64,000 bases of DNA from Spirochaetales bacterium Spiro_02 (GCA_001604275.1 LVBD01000032.1:1-64000); one strand, 5' to 3'; shown: positions 25,379 to 35,432, numbered from the stretch's first letter. Made by a program: numbers and translations. Notes: generated from the sequence alone by a model not told the origin.

Positions 25379-27061
25379 ATGAAAAGAATCCATGGACGAA
25401 AACTCGGGGTTGTATCAGTCGGTGCGCTGGCGCTTCTGGTCTTCTTGATATTCTCCATTTCCGTCACATACGACTCGAAACTGAACGTCGAACCGTTGGA
25501 TGACCGATCCTATCAGCTTTTCGAGCGCGGATGGACCGTTTATATGGACGATGTCCTTGTCGCATCGGATGCGACTCTTCCTTTGCAGTTGACTGTGCCC
25601 TCCCGCGGCGTGCCGATCAGAATCGTCAATACGCTTCCCGATCCATTGCCCGTGAGCAACTCATGCATCGCGATCAGTCTTGCGATGAGTACGCTGGATG
25701 TCAGCATCGATGGTCGGCCGGTGTACTCGTTCAACGCCGATGATTCTCCTTGGAAGCTTCCGTTCCTCGGCGGTGCCATGCCCCACTTCGTCAGGGTGCC
25801 GGAGTGGGGAGCTGGCAAGGAGATATCTTTGGAGATGTCGTCCACCGCCACGCCGCGTATGGCGAGGGTGGTCTCAGCGCCGGCGCTGGGGACAAAGATA
25901 TCCACCATGTTCTGGCAGCTTGACAGCGAATGGCTTTCCCTCTTTTTCGGCTATACTTTCTTCTTCATCGGCGTCGCGTGTCTTGCGGCGTCGCCGTGGA
26001 TCAAAAAAATCGCTGATCGGAAAAGTCTCCTGTGGTTCGGCGTCTGTGAATTGTTTCTCGGCATCTGGGTGCTGATGGAGGGCAAAAGCAAGTTCCTGTT
26101 CTTCCGTAATCCAGCGGTTCCCATCGACTTGTGTGTATTGGTGCTGTATCTGGCGCCGATGTGCCTCGCGGAGTTCTTTACCTCCGCCTATCAGCCCGGA
26201 AGGGCGGCGGTCGTGTTCCGACGCATCTCCGCGCTGTTCGTCTGCGGATATTGTGTCGTAGGCGCCCTGCAGTTCTCCGGGAGGCTGCTGTTCTCCGATA
26301 CCATGCCGGTGGTCGGGTTCCTGCTGGGGCTGTATCTGCTGGCGATGTTCGTCGTGTCGTCGGTACTGCTGGCGAAGGGGAACAAGGGGTTGCTGTCGTT
26401 CATCCTCGCGCTGGCGATATTGTTCCTATCCGCGTTTTTGGAAGTGGCGCTGTTTGTCTCCGGCGTCGTTCTCGATAGCGTCACCTGGTTGCATGTGTCC
26501 TTGTCGCTCTGCTGGCTGATCCTGTTCGTCCAGGTTTTCAGGAACATTACTTCCAGCAACCGGGATCTGATCCGGGAGCGGATGCTTTTGGAAATGGCAT
26601 ATACCGATGCTTTGACAGGGTTCGGAAACCGGGCCGCTTACGACCAGAAGCAGTTGGAACTGGACAGGAGCCATCGGGGTGCGATCGGCATCCTCGCCAT
26701 GGACATGAACGACCTCAAGTCCGCCAACGATACGCAAGGCCATCTGTTCGGAGATAAGTTGCTTCATGAATTCGCGATGAATCTCAAGAGCCTGCTTCCG
26801 GAATCCGCTCTCGCATACCGGATCGGTGGAGATGAGTTCATCGTGTTCGTCGAAGGATGCGATGCTTCGGAACTCGCCAAGCTGGTGGATCGGATCGTAA
26901 GCAATTTCGCACCTGGAGCCGGTTCGGGCTACAGTGTTGCGGTCGGTTCCTCCCTGTTTGTTCCAAGCGAGGGAGATATCGTTTCCTCCATCCGTGCCGC
27001 TGATCGTGACATGTATGCCTGTAAGGCGAAAATGAAGGGGGACGCCTCCTCGATCCGATGA
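25379..27061 (+). CDS. Membrane 7TM-DISM diguanylate cyclase (GGDEF), copy 2
   Basis: 560 aa, a close paralogue of the preceding gene over its whole length: same N-terminal TM, sensor domain (compare [18 protein letters not shown] with DDGTCVLFDTGWSLFVDG), seven-helix region and GGDEF domain ([10 protein letters not shown]). It too lacks the RxxD inhibitory site. The sensor halves differ more than the membrane and GGDEF parts, which suggests different ligands. AGGGGA precedes the ATG at 25379. The 278-base gap from copy 1 holds no gene and no clear promoter or terminator, so the pair may be co-transcribed. Confidence 0.88.
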   Translation: MKRIHGRKLGVVSVGALALLVFLIFSISVTYDSKLNVEPLDDRSYQLFERGWTVYMDDVLVASDATLPLQLTVPSRGVPIRIVNTLPDPLPVSNSCIAISLAMSTLDVSIDGRPVYSFNADDSPWKLPFLGGAMPHFVRVPEWGAGKEISLEMSSTATPRMARVVSAPALGTKISTMFWQLDSEWLSLFFGYTFFFIGVACLAASPWIKKIADRKSLLWFGVCELFLGIWVLMEGKSKFLFFRNPAVPIDLCVLVLYLAPMCLAEFFTSAYQPGRAAVVFRRISALFVCGYCVVGALQFSGRLLFSDTMPVVGFLLGLYLLAMFVVSSVLLAKGNKGLLSFILALAILFLSAFLEVALFVSGVVLDSVTWLHVSLSLCWLILFVQVFRNITSSNRDLIRERMLLEMAYTDALTGFGNRAAYDQKQLELDRSHRGAIGILAMDMNDLKSANDTQGHLFGDKLLHEFAMNLKSLLPESALAYRIGGDEFIVFVEGCDASELAKLVDRIVSNFAPGAGSGYSVAVGSSLFVPSEGDIVSSIRAADRDMYACKAKMKGDASSIR

Positions 27062-27197
27062 TTGTTGCATTTTTGTGCGGGATTGCGGAGGATTCGCTTT
27101 CACCGGGATGGTTCGGTATTGCTTTTTCTGTGTCGATGCGGCATTATGCATCCAATTTACCGAAAAAAACATACCCGTCCTTTGGAGGAGCGCAATC

Positions 27198-28706
27198 ATG
27201 GCCATGTACTATGAGGAACCGTCGCATACATTTAGCGAATATCTGCTTGTCCCCGGCTATTCTTCTGCGGAATGCATTCCGCAGAATGTCAGTCTGAAGA
27301 CTCCTCTGGTCAAGTTCCACAAAGGGGAGAAGAGCCGGATCGTCTTGAATATTCCCATGGTCAGCGCGATCATGCAGTCGGTCAGCGGAGAGAAGATGGC
27401 GGAAGCTCTGGCAAGGGAAGGAGGGTGTTCGTTCATCTATGGCTCCCAGTCCATCGAGGACGAAGCGGCCATGGTGGCCCGGGTCAAGGCGTTCAAGGCG
27501 GGCTTTGTCCCCAGTGATTCCAATATCCGTCCCGATCAGACGATGTCCGAGGTTATGGCGCTCAAGGCCGCCACAGGGCATTCCACCATCGCCGTGACCG
27601 AGGACGGTACGAACACCGGCAAACTTGTCGGCGTCGTCACCAGCAGGGACTATCGTCCGAGTCGGATGGATTCGTCCACTCCTGTCAGCTCGTTCATGAC
27701 TCCGTTCGAAAAACTGGTCTATGCGAAGGATGGAATCACGCTCTCCGAAGCGAACGATATTATCTGGGATCATAAGCTGAACGCGCTTCCTGTCATCGAT
27801 GACGCCGGCCGGTTGAAATATTTTGTATTCCGCAAGGACTACGACAGCCATAAGGAGAATCCGAACGAGTTGCTTGACAGCCACAAGCGGTATATCGTCG
27901 GCGCGGGGATCAACACTCGGGACTACTCCCAACGGGTTCCCGCGCTCGTCGAGGCTGGGGCCGATGTCCTGTGCATCGATTCTTCCGAAGGTTTTTCGGA
28001 ATGGCAGAAACGGACGCTTGGCTGGATACGCCGGACATACGGCGATTCCGTTCTGGTCGGCGCCGGCAACATCGTCGATAGGGACGGCTTCCGATTCCTC
28101 GCCGAAAGCGGCGCCGACTTCGTCAAGGTCGGCATCGGCGGTGGTTCCATCTGCATCACCCGCGAGACCAAGGGGATCGGGAGGGGCCAGGCTACTGCGT
28201 TGATCGAGGTAGCCAAGGCTCGCGACGAGTATTTTGAGGAGACCGGTGTGTATGTTCCGATCTGTTCCGACGGTGGACTGGTCTATGACTATCATATGAC
28301 CCTCGCATTGGCCATGGGTGCCGACTTCCTGATGCTTGGAAGGTACTTTGCCCGGTTCGACGAAAGTCCGACGGAGAAGGTCAATATCGGCGGAAACTAT
28401 GTGAAGGAATACTGGGGGGAGGGTTCCGCCCGCGCCAGAAACTGGCAGCGCTACGACCTCGGAGGTTCCGAGAAGCTTTCCTTCGTCGAAGGTGTCGATT
28501 CTTATGTTCCGTATGCCGGTCCGTTGAAGGACAATGTCCAACTGACGCTGAGCAAGGTCAAGTCGACGATGTGCAATTGCGGGAGTCTGACGATTCCCGA
28601 ACTACAGCGGAAGGCTCGCCTGACGTTGGTCTCGTCGACAAGTATCGTCGAAGGTGGCGCACACGATGTCATTCTCAAGGATAGCCGCGAAAACAAGGTG
28701 AAGTGA
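27198..28706 (+). CDS. guaB: Inosine-5'-monophosphate dehydrogenase
   Basis: 502 aa. It oxidises IMP to XMP with NAD+, the committed step to GMP. The catalytic Cys is C319 in [20 protein letters not shown]. Two CBS motifs (Bateman module) lie at residues ~105-225 ([22 protein letters not shown] and [21 protein letters not shown]). The phosphate-binding segment is [11 protein letters not shown]. The Gly-Gly-Gly before the Cys loop differs slightly from the usual GPGS. GGAGGAG lies 8 bases before the ATG. It stands alone, followed by tRNA-Val. Confidence 0.93.
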   Translation: MAMYYEEPSHTFSEYLLVPGYSSAECIPQNVSLKTPLVKFHKGEKSRIVLNIPMVSAIMQSVSGEKMAEALAREGGCSFIYGSQSIEDEAAMVARVKAFKAGFVPSDSNIRPDQTMSEVMALKAATGHSTIAVTEDGTNTGKLVGVVTSRDYRPSRMDSSTPVSSFMTPFEKLVYAKDGITLSEANDIIWDHKLNALPVIDDAGRLKYFVFRKDYDSHKENPNELLDSHKRYIVGAGINTRDYSQRVPALVEAGADVLCIDSSEGFSEWQKRTLGWIRRTYGDSVLVGAGNIVDRDGFRFLAESGADFVKVGIGGGSICITRETKGIGRGQATALIEVAKARDEYFEETGVYVPICSDGGLVYDYHMTLALAMGADFLMLGRYFARFDESPTEKVNIGGNYVKEYWGEGSARARNWQRYDLGGSEKLSFVEGVDSYVPYAGPLKDNVQLTLSKVKSTMCNCGSLTIPELQRKARLTLVSSTSIVEGGAHDVILKDSRENKVK

Positions 28707-28737
28707 ATTGTAAAACTCCGGAGAATCGTCCGGGCAC

Positions 28738-28766
28738 TTGTCTTTTCTCGTCGAAACAGGTATAAA
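28738..28766 (+). promoter_or_regulatory. Promoter of tRNA-Val
   Basis: TTGTCT (28738-28743), 17-base spacer, TATAAA (28761-28766), about 50 bases upstream of the mature tRNA. Confidence 0.5.
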
Positions 28767-28820
28767 GTTATCCGGTGGTTGCGGTCGCGGTCGTTTCGAC
28801 GATTCGCGTCAGCGCCGTAT

Positions 28821-28892
28821 GGCGGTGTAGCTCAGTGGGAGAGCGGTTGCCTTACACGCAACTGGTCGGGGGTTCAAATCCCTCCGCCGTCA
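28821..28892 (+). tRNA. tRNA-Val (anticodon UAC)
   Basis: 72 bases fold as a cloverleaf: acceptor GGCGGTG/CGCCGTC, D-arm GCTC...GAGC, anticodon arm GTTGC-CTTACAC-GCAAC giving TAC, T-arm with GGTTCAAATC. The 3' CCA is not encoded. Confidence 0.95.
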
Positions 28893-28899
28893 TATGAGT

Positions 28900-28941
28900 A
28901 GCACGATATGGTCGTTGTGTCGGTCGTATCGTGCTTTTTTT
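28900..28941 (+). terminator. Rho-independent terminator after tRNA-Val
   Basis: AGCACGATA (28900-28908) pairs with TATCGTGCT (28927-28935), followed by seven T residues. The stretch from here to 29140 shows nothing I can support. Confidence 0.8.
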
Positions 28942-29145
28942 GTGCTCGGTGCAGAAAGCCAGATGTGTCCATGTCTGATGAAGCGCTCCTCGGATGTATC
29001 CCTCCTCCACGTGTCCTCAGCCGATGCCTTGCCCCTCCGGAAGTGCCGCCCGACATCCAGCCGATGATCCGGGCGGACGATGCCGCAAGGCTCCGGACGG
29101 TGACGTGACCGTGTTTCCTGCAAGGCCGATGATTCGATATTTTTA

Positions 29146-29160
29146 GTTTAGTAACTAAAC
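29146..29160. promoter_or_regulatory. Palindromic operator before the MarR-suf operon
   Basis: GTTTAG-TAA-CTAAAC, a 6-bp inverted repeat immediately upstream of the -35 box at 29165. The location and size suit a MarR-family dimer, so the neighbouring regulator is the natural candidate. Confidence 0.55.
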
Positions 29161-29164
29161 ATTA

Positions 29165-29194
29165 TTGACATGCCCCATCAGTTTTCCCTATGAT
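29165..29194 (+). promoter_or_regulatory. Promoter of the marR-sufCBDSU operon
   Basis: Consensus TTGACA (29165-29170), an 18-base spacer and TATGAT (29189-29194). The leader is about 30 bases. Confidence 0.65.
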
Positions 29195-29230
29195 CGGAGT
29201 AGGAAAAAAGATGGACGATCGAGGGAGACC

Positions 29231-29716
29231 ATGTATTGTACGGTAACGATGCAACTGCTTTCCGTATTGAAGACGATACAGGACGAACAAAAGAAACCGA
29301 AGCTCTACGGACCTGGCCAGATGTTGTTCCATGCCGAGATCAATGTCCTGCTGAACATCGACAGGAACGAAGGCTTGAAGGTGGGCGACCTTGCCAAGGC
29401 TCTGGGCATTACCAAGGGGGCTGCGACGCAGCAAGTGTCGAAACTGGAGGAAAAGGGACTGGTCGAGGTGTACATGGTGGGGCAGAACAGAAAGGAGAAG
29501 CATCTTCGGGTATCTCCGTTGGGGCGGGATGTTCTTGCGGAACATGAACGGATGCACGATCAGGCGAATGCGAAGCTTCGCAATTTTTTTTGCGGTCTCG
29601 ATGAATCGGACTTGCGGGTGATCAGGGAATTCTTGGCATTGCTGGACGAAAATCCTTCGTTCTGTGATTTCGTTTGTGAGAACAACAGGTCGTCGTGCGA
29701 CCGTAGGAAGGAATAG
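29231..29716 (+). CDS. MarR-family regulator with C-terminal cysteine cluster
   Basis: 161 aa. A winged helix-turn-helix (LKVGDLAKALGITKGAATQQVSKLEEKGLVEVYMVGQNRKEKHLRVS) is flanked by dimerisation helices. C121, C145, C149 and C156 lie in the last 41 residues (SFCDFVCENNRSSC), a possible iron-sulfur or metal site. GAGGGAGACC precedes the ATG at 29231; an in-frame codon at 29165 lies in the -35 box. It is the first gene of the suf operon, 14 bases before sufC, and has a palindrome at its promoter. I infer that it senses Fe-S status and controls suf. Confidence 0.85.
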   Translation: MYCTVTMQLLSVLKTIQDEQKKPKLYGPGQMLFHAEINVLLNIDRNEGLKVGDLAKALGITKGAATQQVSKLEEKGLVEVYMVGQNRKEKHLRVSPLGRDVLAEHERMHDQANAKLRNFFCGLDESDLRVIREFLALLDENPSFCDFVCENNRSSCDRRKE

Positions 29717-29730
29717 GAAGGAAGTAGGAG

Positions 29731-30480
29731 ATGGCGAAGACGTTACTGAAGATCGAGGATCTCCATGCAGGATTGGAAAGCGGACAGGAAATCATCCGGG
29801 GAATCGATCTTGTCGTGCGCACCGGTGAAACGCATGTGCTGATGGGCCCCAACGGAGCGGGCAAATCTACGCTGGCCCATGTTGTGATGGGGAATCCCGA
29901 ATACACCGTCACCCAAGGACAAATCGTGTTCGACGGAGAAGATATCACCGAGGCGAAGACGGACGAACGGGCACGTAAGGGATTGTTCCTGTCGTTCCAG
30001 TCCCCCGAGGAAGTCGAGGGGATCACGGTCGAGGACTTTCTGCGGACGGCGAGCACGGCGATATCGGGGGTCACCGCCCGATCGTTCGCATTTCGGAAGT
30101 TCCTCGATGAAAAGATGCGGATACTGGGGATGAACGAATCCTATGCGAAACGATATCTGAATGTCGGATTTTCCGGCGGAGAGAAGAAAAAGAACGAAAT
30201 TCTCCAGATGCTGGCGCTTGAGCCAAAGCTCGCCATTCTGGACGAGACGGACTCCGGTCTCGATGTCGACGCAGTAAAGACAGTGACGCAGGGGGTGCGC
30301 GGCTACAAGACCGCTGACAATGCGCTGGTCGTGATTTCCCATAGCGCGAAACTGCTGGAGAATCTCGAAGTCGATTACGTGCATATCCTCGTCGATGGCA
30401 TGATCGTTCAGACCGGGAGCAGGTCTTTGATCGATACCGTGAATCGCGACGGATTCGGCGCGTTTCTTGATGCACGCTGA
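29731..30480 (+). CDS. sufC: Fe-S cluster assembly ATPase SufC
   Basis: 249 aa ABC-type ATPase without membrane domain. Walker A is GPNGAGKST, the signature NVGFSGGEKKKNEILQML and Walker B LAILDETDSGLDVDAVK, all typical of SufC. It works with SufB and SufD as the SufBC2D scaffold in the cytoplasm. AGGAG lies just before the ATG. It is followed by sufB after 22 bases. Confidence 0.96.
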   Translation: MAKTLLKIEDLHAGLESGQEIIRGIDLVVRTGETHVLMGPNGAGKSTLAHVVMGNPEYTVTQGQIVFDGEDITEAKTDERARKGLFLSFQSPEEVEGITVEDFLRTASTAISGVTARSFAFRKFLDEKMRILGMNESYAKRYLNVGFSGGEKKKNEILQMLALEPKLAILDETDSGLDVDAVKTVTQGVRGYKTADNALVVISHSAKLLENLEVDYVHILVDGMIVQTGSRSLIDTVNRDGFGAFLDAR

Positions 30481-30502
30481 GACGTGCGTGAGGCAAAGAA
30501 CT

Positions 30503-31909
30503 ATGGCGAAGCAAAAGACCCGGGTCGAAGAATTCAATCGCGACATATATGACGTGTACGACCATGATACGACCGAGTATCAGATGGAACAGGGGCTGAA
30601 CGAGGAGATCGTCAGAAGCATATCCAAGGAAAAGGATGATCCGCAGTGGATGCTCGACCTTCGCTTGAAGGGGCTTGCGTTGTTCCAGAAGATGCCGATG
30701 CCCTCATGGGGACCGTGGCTGGGGGAGCTGGACATGTCGAAAGTCGTCACCTATGTGCGGCCCAATGCGAAGATGACCGACGACTGGAAGGAGCTTCCTC
30801 CCGATATCCGTCGGACGTTCGATCGTCTGGGGATTCCGCAGGCGGAACGGACGAGCTTGTTCGGGGTCGGAGCCCAGTATGATTCGGAAATCGTGTACCA
30901 TAGCGTCCAGCAGGAGATGCGGGACAACAATGTCGTCTATACCGACATGGAGAGTGCGATGCACGAGTACGAAGACATCGTGCGCGCCCATTTCATGAAA
31001 CTGCTGACGATGGACGAGCATATCTTCCTTGCCCTTCATGCCGCGGTCTGGTCCGGAGGGTCGTTCGTCTATGTCCCGAAGGGAGTTAAGGTGCGAATGC
31101 CGTTGCAAAGCTATTTCCGGCTCAATGCGCCCGGCGCCGGTCAGTTCGAGCATACGCTGATCATTTGCGAGGAGGGCTCCGAGCTTCATTTCATAGAAGG
31201 CTGTTCGGCGCCAAGGCACAATCGGTTGAACCTGCATGCGGGTTGCGTCGAACTGTTCGTCCATGAAGGGGCGAAACTTCGGTATTCCACGATCGAGAAC
31301 TGGTCGAAGAACATGATGAACCTCAACTCGAAGCGAGCCCGGGTGGAGAAGGACGGCACGATCGAATGGGTCTCGGGCACGTTCGGTTCCCATATCACGA
31401 TGCTCTATCCTTCCAGCATGCTGGTCGGAGAGGGGGCCCGAAGCGAATACACGGGTATTTCATTCTCAGGGAAGGGGCAGATCATCGACACGGGGGCGAA
31501 GGTCGTCCATGCGGCTCCTCATACGTCATCGACCACGACATCCAAGTCGATATCGCGAGACGGAGGGCAGGCCGTATTCCGTAGTTCCGTCAAGATCGCT
31601 CCTCGGGCGACTGACAGCAAATGCAGCGTGATCTGCGAATCCCTGATGATGGACAACGATTCGCGTGCGGATACGATTCCTGTGATGGACGTCCGTAACG
31701 ATACGTCGGATATCGGCCATGAAGCGAAGATAGGACGTATCAGCGAAACTGCGGTCTATTATCTGATGACCAGAGGTTTGAGCGAAGAAGAGGCGAAGGC
31801 CATGATCGTCCGCGGTTTTGTCGAACCTGTCACGAAAGAACTCCCGCTCGAATACGCCGTAGAGATGAACAGGCTCATCAGCCTTGAGCTGGAAGGTACC
31901 ATAGGGTAG
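30503..31909 (+). CDS. sufB: Fe-S cluster assembly scaffold SufB
   Basis: 468 aa, full length. The core beta-helix family signature is clear (FVYVPKGVKVRMPLQSYFRLN; TGISFSGKGQIIDTGAKVVHAAPHTSSTT; HEAKIGRISETAVYYLMTRGLSEEEA). The start at 30503 follows GTGAGG; 12 in-frame codons before it overlap sufC. It is the main scaffold on which clusters are built. It shares its C-terminal end pattern with SufD downstream. Confidence 0.95.
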   Translation: MAKQKTRVEEFNRDIYDVYDHDTTEYQMEQGLNEEIVRSISKEKDDPQWMLDLRLKGLALFQKMPMPSWGPWLGELDMSKVVTYVRPNAKMTDDWKELPPDIRRTFDRLGIPQAERTSLFGVGAQYDSEIVYHSVQQEMRDNNVVYTDMESAMHEYEDIVRAHFMKLLTMDEHIFLALHAAVWSGGSFVYVPKGVKVRMPLQSYFRLNAPGAGQFEHTLIICEEGSELHFIEGCSAPRHNRLNLHAGCVELFVHEGAKLRYSTIENWSKNMMNLNSKRARVEKDGTIEWVSGTFGSHITMLYPSSMLVGEGARSEYTGISFSGKGQIIDTGAKVVHAAPHTSSTTTSKSISRDGGQAVFRSSVKIAPRATDSKCSVICESLMMDNDSRADTIPVMDVRNDTSDIGHEAKIGRISETAVYYLMTRGLSEEEAKAMIVRGFVEPVTKELPLEYAVEMNRLISLELEGTIG

Positions 31910-31916
31910 GGAGGAT

Positions 31917-33041
31917 ATGATGCATATACGACTTGCTTCGTTGAACCGGCTTCCGGTCCGGACATGGAGCTGGCTTTCGGTCAACGAGTCGGCGCTTGAA
32001 ATTCCGTCGTTAGGAGCCATGTATCACGGCGATCCTTTCGCGGATGTGCCTGTCGGCGTGACTATTCGGTCCGATGTTTCCGATGTCGACTTCCGATCCT
32101 CCGTTCCTCCCCGGTTCCATGCGGCTGAGGGAAACCTGCACGAAGTGGTCGATGATACAGCTCGGTTCGTTGAACAGCGGGCCTCCTACAGGGCCGTCCT
32201 CGAAATCGGGGAGGATGTGTCGGTGGAAGCGCCGATGACCGCGACCTTCGACCTGGGGGCAGGCGAACAGTTGTTCGACAGGATCCATGTCAGAGCCCTG
32301 CGCGGCAGCAACGCCAAAATCGTTTTTCGCTATCTCGGCGGAAGGCCGTCAGCGGACGATGTGGTTCCCTGTCATGGCGGCTTCGTTTCGTTTGAAATCG
32401 AAGAGGGGGCTTCTCTGACCTTCATCCAGATACAGGCATTGTGCGACAGGGCGGTGCATCTCGATGCGATCGACGCCGTGGTAGCCCGGGAGGGAAAGTT
32501 CGAAGTCCTCCTTTCTGAAATCGGCGGACAGGAGGCGATGGCTTCCTGCAACGTGGAGTTACTAGGAAAGAGCGCCGAATCGACTGTCAACGGACTGTAT
32601 CTTGCAGGAAACGATTCCGTGAGGGATCTGAACTATCGCATCGGATTCGCGAAGCCCGAGACAATCGGCTTGATCCGTGTCAGGGGCGCCTTGAACGGAA
32701 AGGCGCGCAAGACAATGAAAAGTACGATCGATTTCATCCGTGGCGCAAGTAAGTCGCAAGGCCGCGAGGAGGAATCCGTTCTGGTGCTCGGTGACGAGGT
32801 CGTGAACGTCTCCACGCCGTTACTCTTGTGCGGAGAGGACGATGTCTCCGGCGAGCATGCCACCAGCATCGGCCGTCCGAATTCGGAGAAGCTGTATTAT
32901 CTGATGTCCAGAGGGTTCACGGAGAAGCAGGCGCGTATCCTGCTCGTCGAAGCGAGCATGTCGACGATGCTGGACATGATCCCGGACACGGACGGTCGTG
33001 CCCGCGTCCTTGCCGCGCTCAGGGAGGTCGTGGAAGCATGA
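31917..33041 (+). CDS. sufD: Fe-S cluster assembly protein SufD
   Basis: 374 aa, related to SufB in its C-terminal half (GRPNSEKLYYLMSRGFTEKQARILLVEASM). The N-terminal half is divergent. Two ATG codons follow GGGAGGAT; the second, at 31920, has the better spacing. It completes the SufBC2D complex. The stop overlaps the sufS start by 4 bases. Confidence 0.9.
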   Translation: MMHIRLASLNRLPVRTWSWLSVNESALEIPSLGAMYHGDPFADVPVGVTIRSDVSDVDFRSSVPPRFHAAEGNLHEVVDDTARFVEQRASYRAVLEIGEDVSVEAPMTATFDLGAGEQLFDRIHVRALRGSNAKIVFRYLGGRPSADDVVPCHGGFVSFEIEEGASLTFIQIQALCDRAVHLDAIDAVVAREGKFEVLLSEIGGQEAMASCNVELLGKSAESTVNGLYLAGNDSVRDLNYRIGFAKPETIGLIRVRGALNGKARKTMKSTIDFIRGASKSQGREEESVLVLGDEVVNVSTPLLLCGEDDVSGEHATSIGRPNSEKLYYLMSRGFTEKQARILLVEASMSTMLDMIPDTDGRARVLAALREVVEA

Positions 33042-34267
33042 TACAAGGATCGAAAGCGGATTTTCCTTTTTTTGCGGAACATCTGCAGGAAGGTCGTCCG
33101 GTCGTCTACTTGGACAATGCCGCGACGACGCAGAAACCGTACCCCGTCATCGATGCCGTGCGACGATATCTGACGGAGTCCGTGGCGAATCCCCATCGAG
33201 GGGCGTACCAGCTCAGCGGGGAAGCCACGTCGCGCTATGAGGCTGCCAGGAGCCGTGTCGCGGCGTTTCTCAATGCGACTTCCTCCGATACGGTCGTGTT
33301 TACGAAGAATGCGACCGATTCGCTGAATCTGGTGGCGGAGAGCTATGGACGACGGCATGTCGGCGAAGGGGACGAAATCATCATCTCGATCGCAGAGCAC
33401 CACAGCAACCTGCTTCCCTGGCAGCGGCTTGCCCAGGAGAACGGCGCCCTTCTCAAGTATGTCTATCTCGACGAGACGGGGATGTTCGACATGGAACAAT
33501 TTCGCCAAGCGCTGACGGATCGGACAAAGATCGTCGCGGTCACGCAGGTGTCCAACGTTACCGGAATCGAGTTTCCTGTAGCCGAAATCGTTCGCGCCTC
33601 GCATGACGCCGGTGCGGTGGTCGTCGTAGATGCCGCGCAGAGCGCTCCTCACATTCCCATCGACGTGCAGGCTTTGGGCGCGGACTTCCTGGCGTTTTCC
33701 GGCCATAAGCTGTACGGCCCCGACGGGGCGGGTGTACTGTATGGTGCGACCTGTCTGTTGCAGGACATGCCTCCGATATCCGTCGGCGGCGGTATCGTGG
33801 AGGAAGTGACCGAACGGACGGTACGGTATATGGATCCTCCGCTGAGATTCGAGGCGGGAACCCCGAACGTGGAAGCTGCGGTCGGCCTTCATGCGGCGCT
33901 TGACTATGTCGACGCCGTCGGTTTCTCACGTATCCGGCGGCAGGAACAGGAGCTGACCGGGTATCTGGTGCGGACGCTGCAGGCGATTCCGGGTGTTTCG
34001 CTGTATGGCGGAACTGAGGGTGTGGCCAGGCATGGCGTAGTTTCGTTCAATGTCGGTTCGGTCCATCCCCACGATGTAGCTACCATTCTGGATTCGCAGG
34101 GAGTGGCTATCCGGGCAGGGCATCATTGTGCGCAGCCGTTGCTGAACTTTCTTGGCATCCGGTTCTGTTGCCGCGCAAGTCTCTCGTTCATGAATACGAA
34201 GGAAGATATCGATGCACTGTCGGATGCCATTATCAGCGTTGGGAGGTGGTTCGATGGATCTGCATGA
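33038..34267 (+). CDS. sufS: Cysteine desulfurase SufS
   Basis: 409 aa group II cysteine desulfurase. It removes sulfur from cysteine as a persulfide. PLP is bound by K224 (FSGHKLYGP), and the catalytic Cys is C364 in AIRAGHHCAQPLL; YLDNAATTQKP near the N-terminus is typical. The start at 33038 (MIQGSK) has AGGGAGG upstream; the open frame before it overlaps sufD. The last 14 bases overlap sufU, consistent with the SufS-SufU sulfur-transfer pair. Confidence 0.95.
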   Translation: MIQGSKADFPFFAEHLQEGRPVVYLDNAATTQKPYPVIDAVRRYLTESVANPHRGAYQLSGEATSRYEAARSRVAAFLNATSSDTVVFTKNATDSLNLVAESYGRRHVGEGDEIIISIAEHHSNLLPWQRLAQENGALLKYVYLDETGMFDMEQFRQALTDRTKIVAVTQVSNVTGIEFPVAEIVRASHDAGAVVVVDAAQSAPHIPIDVQALGADFLAFSGHKLYGPDGAGVLYGATCLLQDMPPISVGGGIVEEVTERTVRYMDPPLRFEAGTPNVEAAVGLHAALDYVDAVGFSRIRRQEQELTGYLVRTLQAIPGVSLYGGTEGVARHGVVSFNVGSVHPHDVATILDSQGVAIRAGHHCAQPLLNFLGIRFCCRASLSFMNTKEDIDALSDAIISVGRWFDGSA

Positions 34268-34694
34268 TCTGTATGGCGATATCGTCCGCGAGCACAGCAT
34301 GTCGGGCCACAACCTCCGGCATCTCGAGCATCCGTCCGTCGTCGTGCCGGGGCGCAATCCTAGCTGTGGCGATGAAATCGATCTGGAGCTCTCCGTCGAA
34401 GGGGATCGGATCAAGGATGGTTCGTTCACCGGTGTGGGATGCGCCATCTCTCGGGCTTCGGTTTCGATCATGCTCGATCTTGTCCGGGGCCGGACGCTCG
34501 ACGAGGCGGCGGAGCTGGCCCGGTTGTTCCTTGCTATGGAGCAACGAGAGCCGCTGACCGACCGCCAGCTCGATGCTCTCGAAGAGGCTGTGGCGCTGAA
34601 AGGGGTGTCGAACATGCCCGCTCGCGTCAAGTGCGCCACGATGCCCTGGCATACTCTGCTCAATGCGGTGGAGGTCGCGCGGGGTACGGACTGA
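34254..34694 (+). CDS. sufU: Zinc-dependent sulfurtransferase SufU
   Basis: 146 aa, IscU-like fold. Ligands match SufU: Cys and Asp in NPSCGDEID, Cys in GVGCAIS and Cys in VKCATMPWHTL near the C-terminus; the ~18-residue insertion between the second and third Cys that marks SufU over IscU is present. It accepts sulfur from SufS. GGGAGGTGG precedes the ATG. As in Gram-positive suf operons, the order is C-B-D-S-U collapsed behind one regulator. Confidence 0.92.
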   Translation: MDLHDLYGDIVREHSMSGHNLRHLEHPSVVVPGRNPSCGDEIDLELSVEGDRIKDGSFTGVGCAISRASVSIMLDLVRGRTLDEAAELARLFLAMEQREPLTDRQLDALEEAVALKGVSNMPARVKCATMPWHTLLNAVEVARGTD

Positions 34695-34776
34695 CTTGTG
34701 CCGCCGGTTGGCGTGCGCCAGGCCACAGGCGCCTGACAGGGTGGATTTTTCCTGTGCGTCGCGCTATGCTTCAGCC

Positions 34777-35364
34777 ATGGGCAGGACGAACGAATCATCC
34801 GAAACAGCGAAGTATTGTTTCGCCGAAGCGATCAAGCAATTGATGGCGACGACCGCTTTGGACCGGATTCCCGTTACGGCGATCGTCGCTCGCAGCGGGC
34901 TGGCGCGCCAGACGTTCTATCGCAACTTCCGTGACAAATATGCGTTGGTAAATTGGTATTTCGAGCGATTGGTCGTAGATTCGTTCCACCAGATGGGGAT
35001 CAGCTGCACGTTGCAGGAAGGGTTGGAACGGAAGTTCATGTTCATTCGCCAGGAATACGTTTTCTTCCTCCAGGCGTTCCGTTCCCAGGATTCGAACAGC
35101 CTCGTCCGGTACGACTTTGATATGATCTACGGGTTCTACCGTGATGTCATCGTTAGGAAGACAGGTGTCGCGTTGTCCGACGATGTGGATTTCCTGCTCC
35201 GATTGTACTGCCATGGTTCGATTCGGATGACGGTAGAGTGGGTGCTCGACGGAATGCCGCTTTCCCCCCGCGATATCTCGATCCTACTCGTTGAGGCGCT
35301 TCCCGAGCGACTGAAATCTCTCTTGTCCGATCTTGCCGTCGAAATTCCTCAAATCCCCCGGTGA
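34777..35364 (+). CDS. TetR-family regulator
   Basis: 195 aa. The N-terminal helix-turn-helix is IPVTAIVARSGLARQTFYRNFRDKYALVNWYFERLV, the DhaS-like TetR subclass; the rest is an all-helical ligand domain. The start at 34777 gives a standard length, but no Shine-Dalgarno precedes it, and TATGCT at 34764-34769 would put +1 at about the ATG. Upstream in-frame codons to 34663 overlap sufU and are not used. It precedes the FucO-like dehydrogenase and may control it (inference). Confidence 0.85.
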   Translation: MGRTNESSETAKYCFAEAIKQLMATTALDRIPVTAIVARSGLARQTFYRNFRDKYALVNWYFERLVVDSFHQMGISCTLQEGLERKFMFIRQEYVFFLQAFRSQDSNSLVRYDFDMIYGFYRDVIVRKTGVALSDDVDFLLRLYCHGSIRMTVEWVLDGMPLSPRDISILLVEALPERLKSLLSDLAVEIPQIPR

Positions 35365-35432
35365 CTTCCGTCGCCGGATGTTTCTCATCATGCACGCATC
35401 CAGGAAAGTGACAAACCGAACGAGTTGTAACT

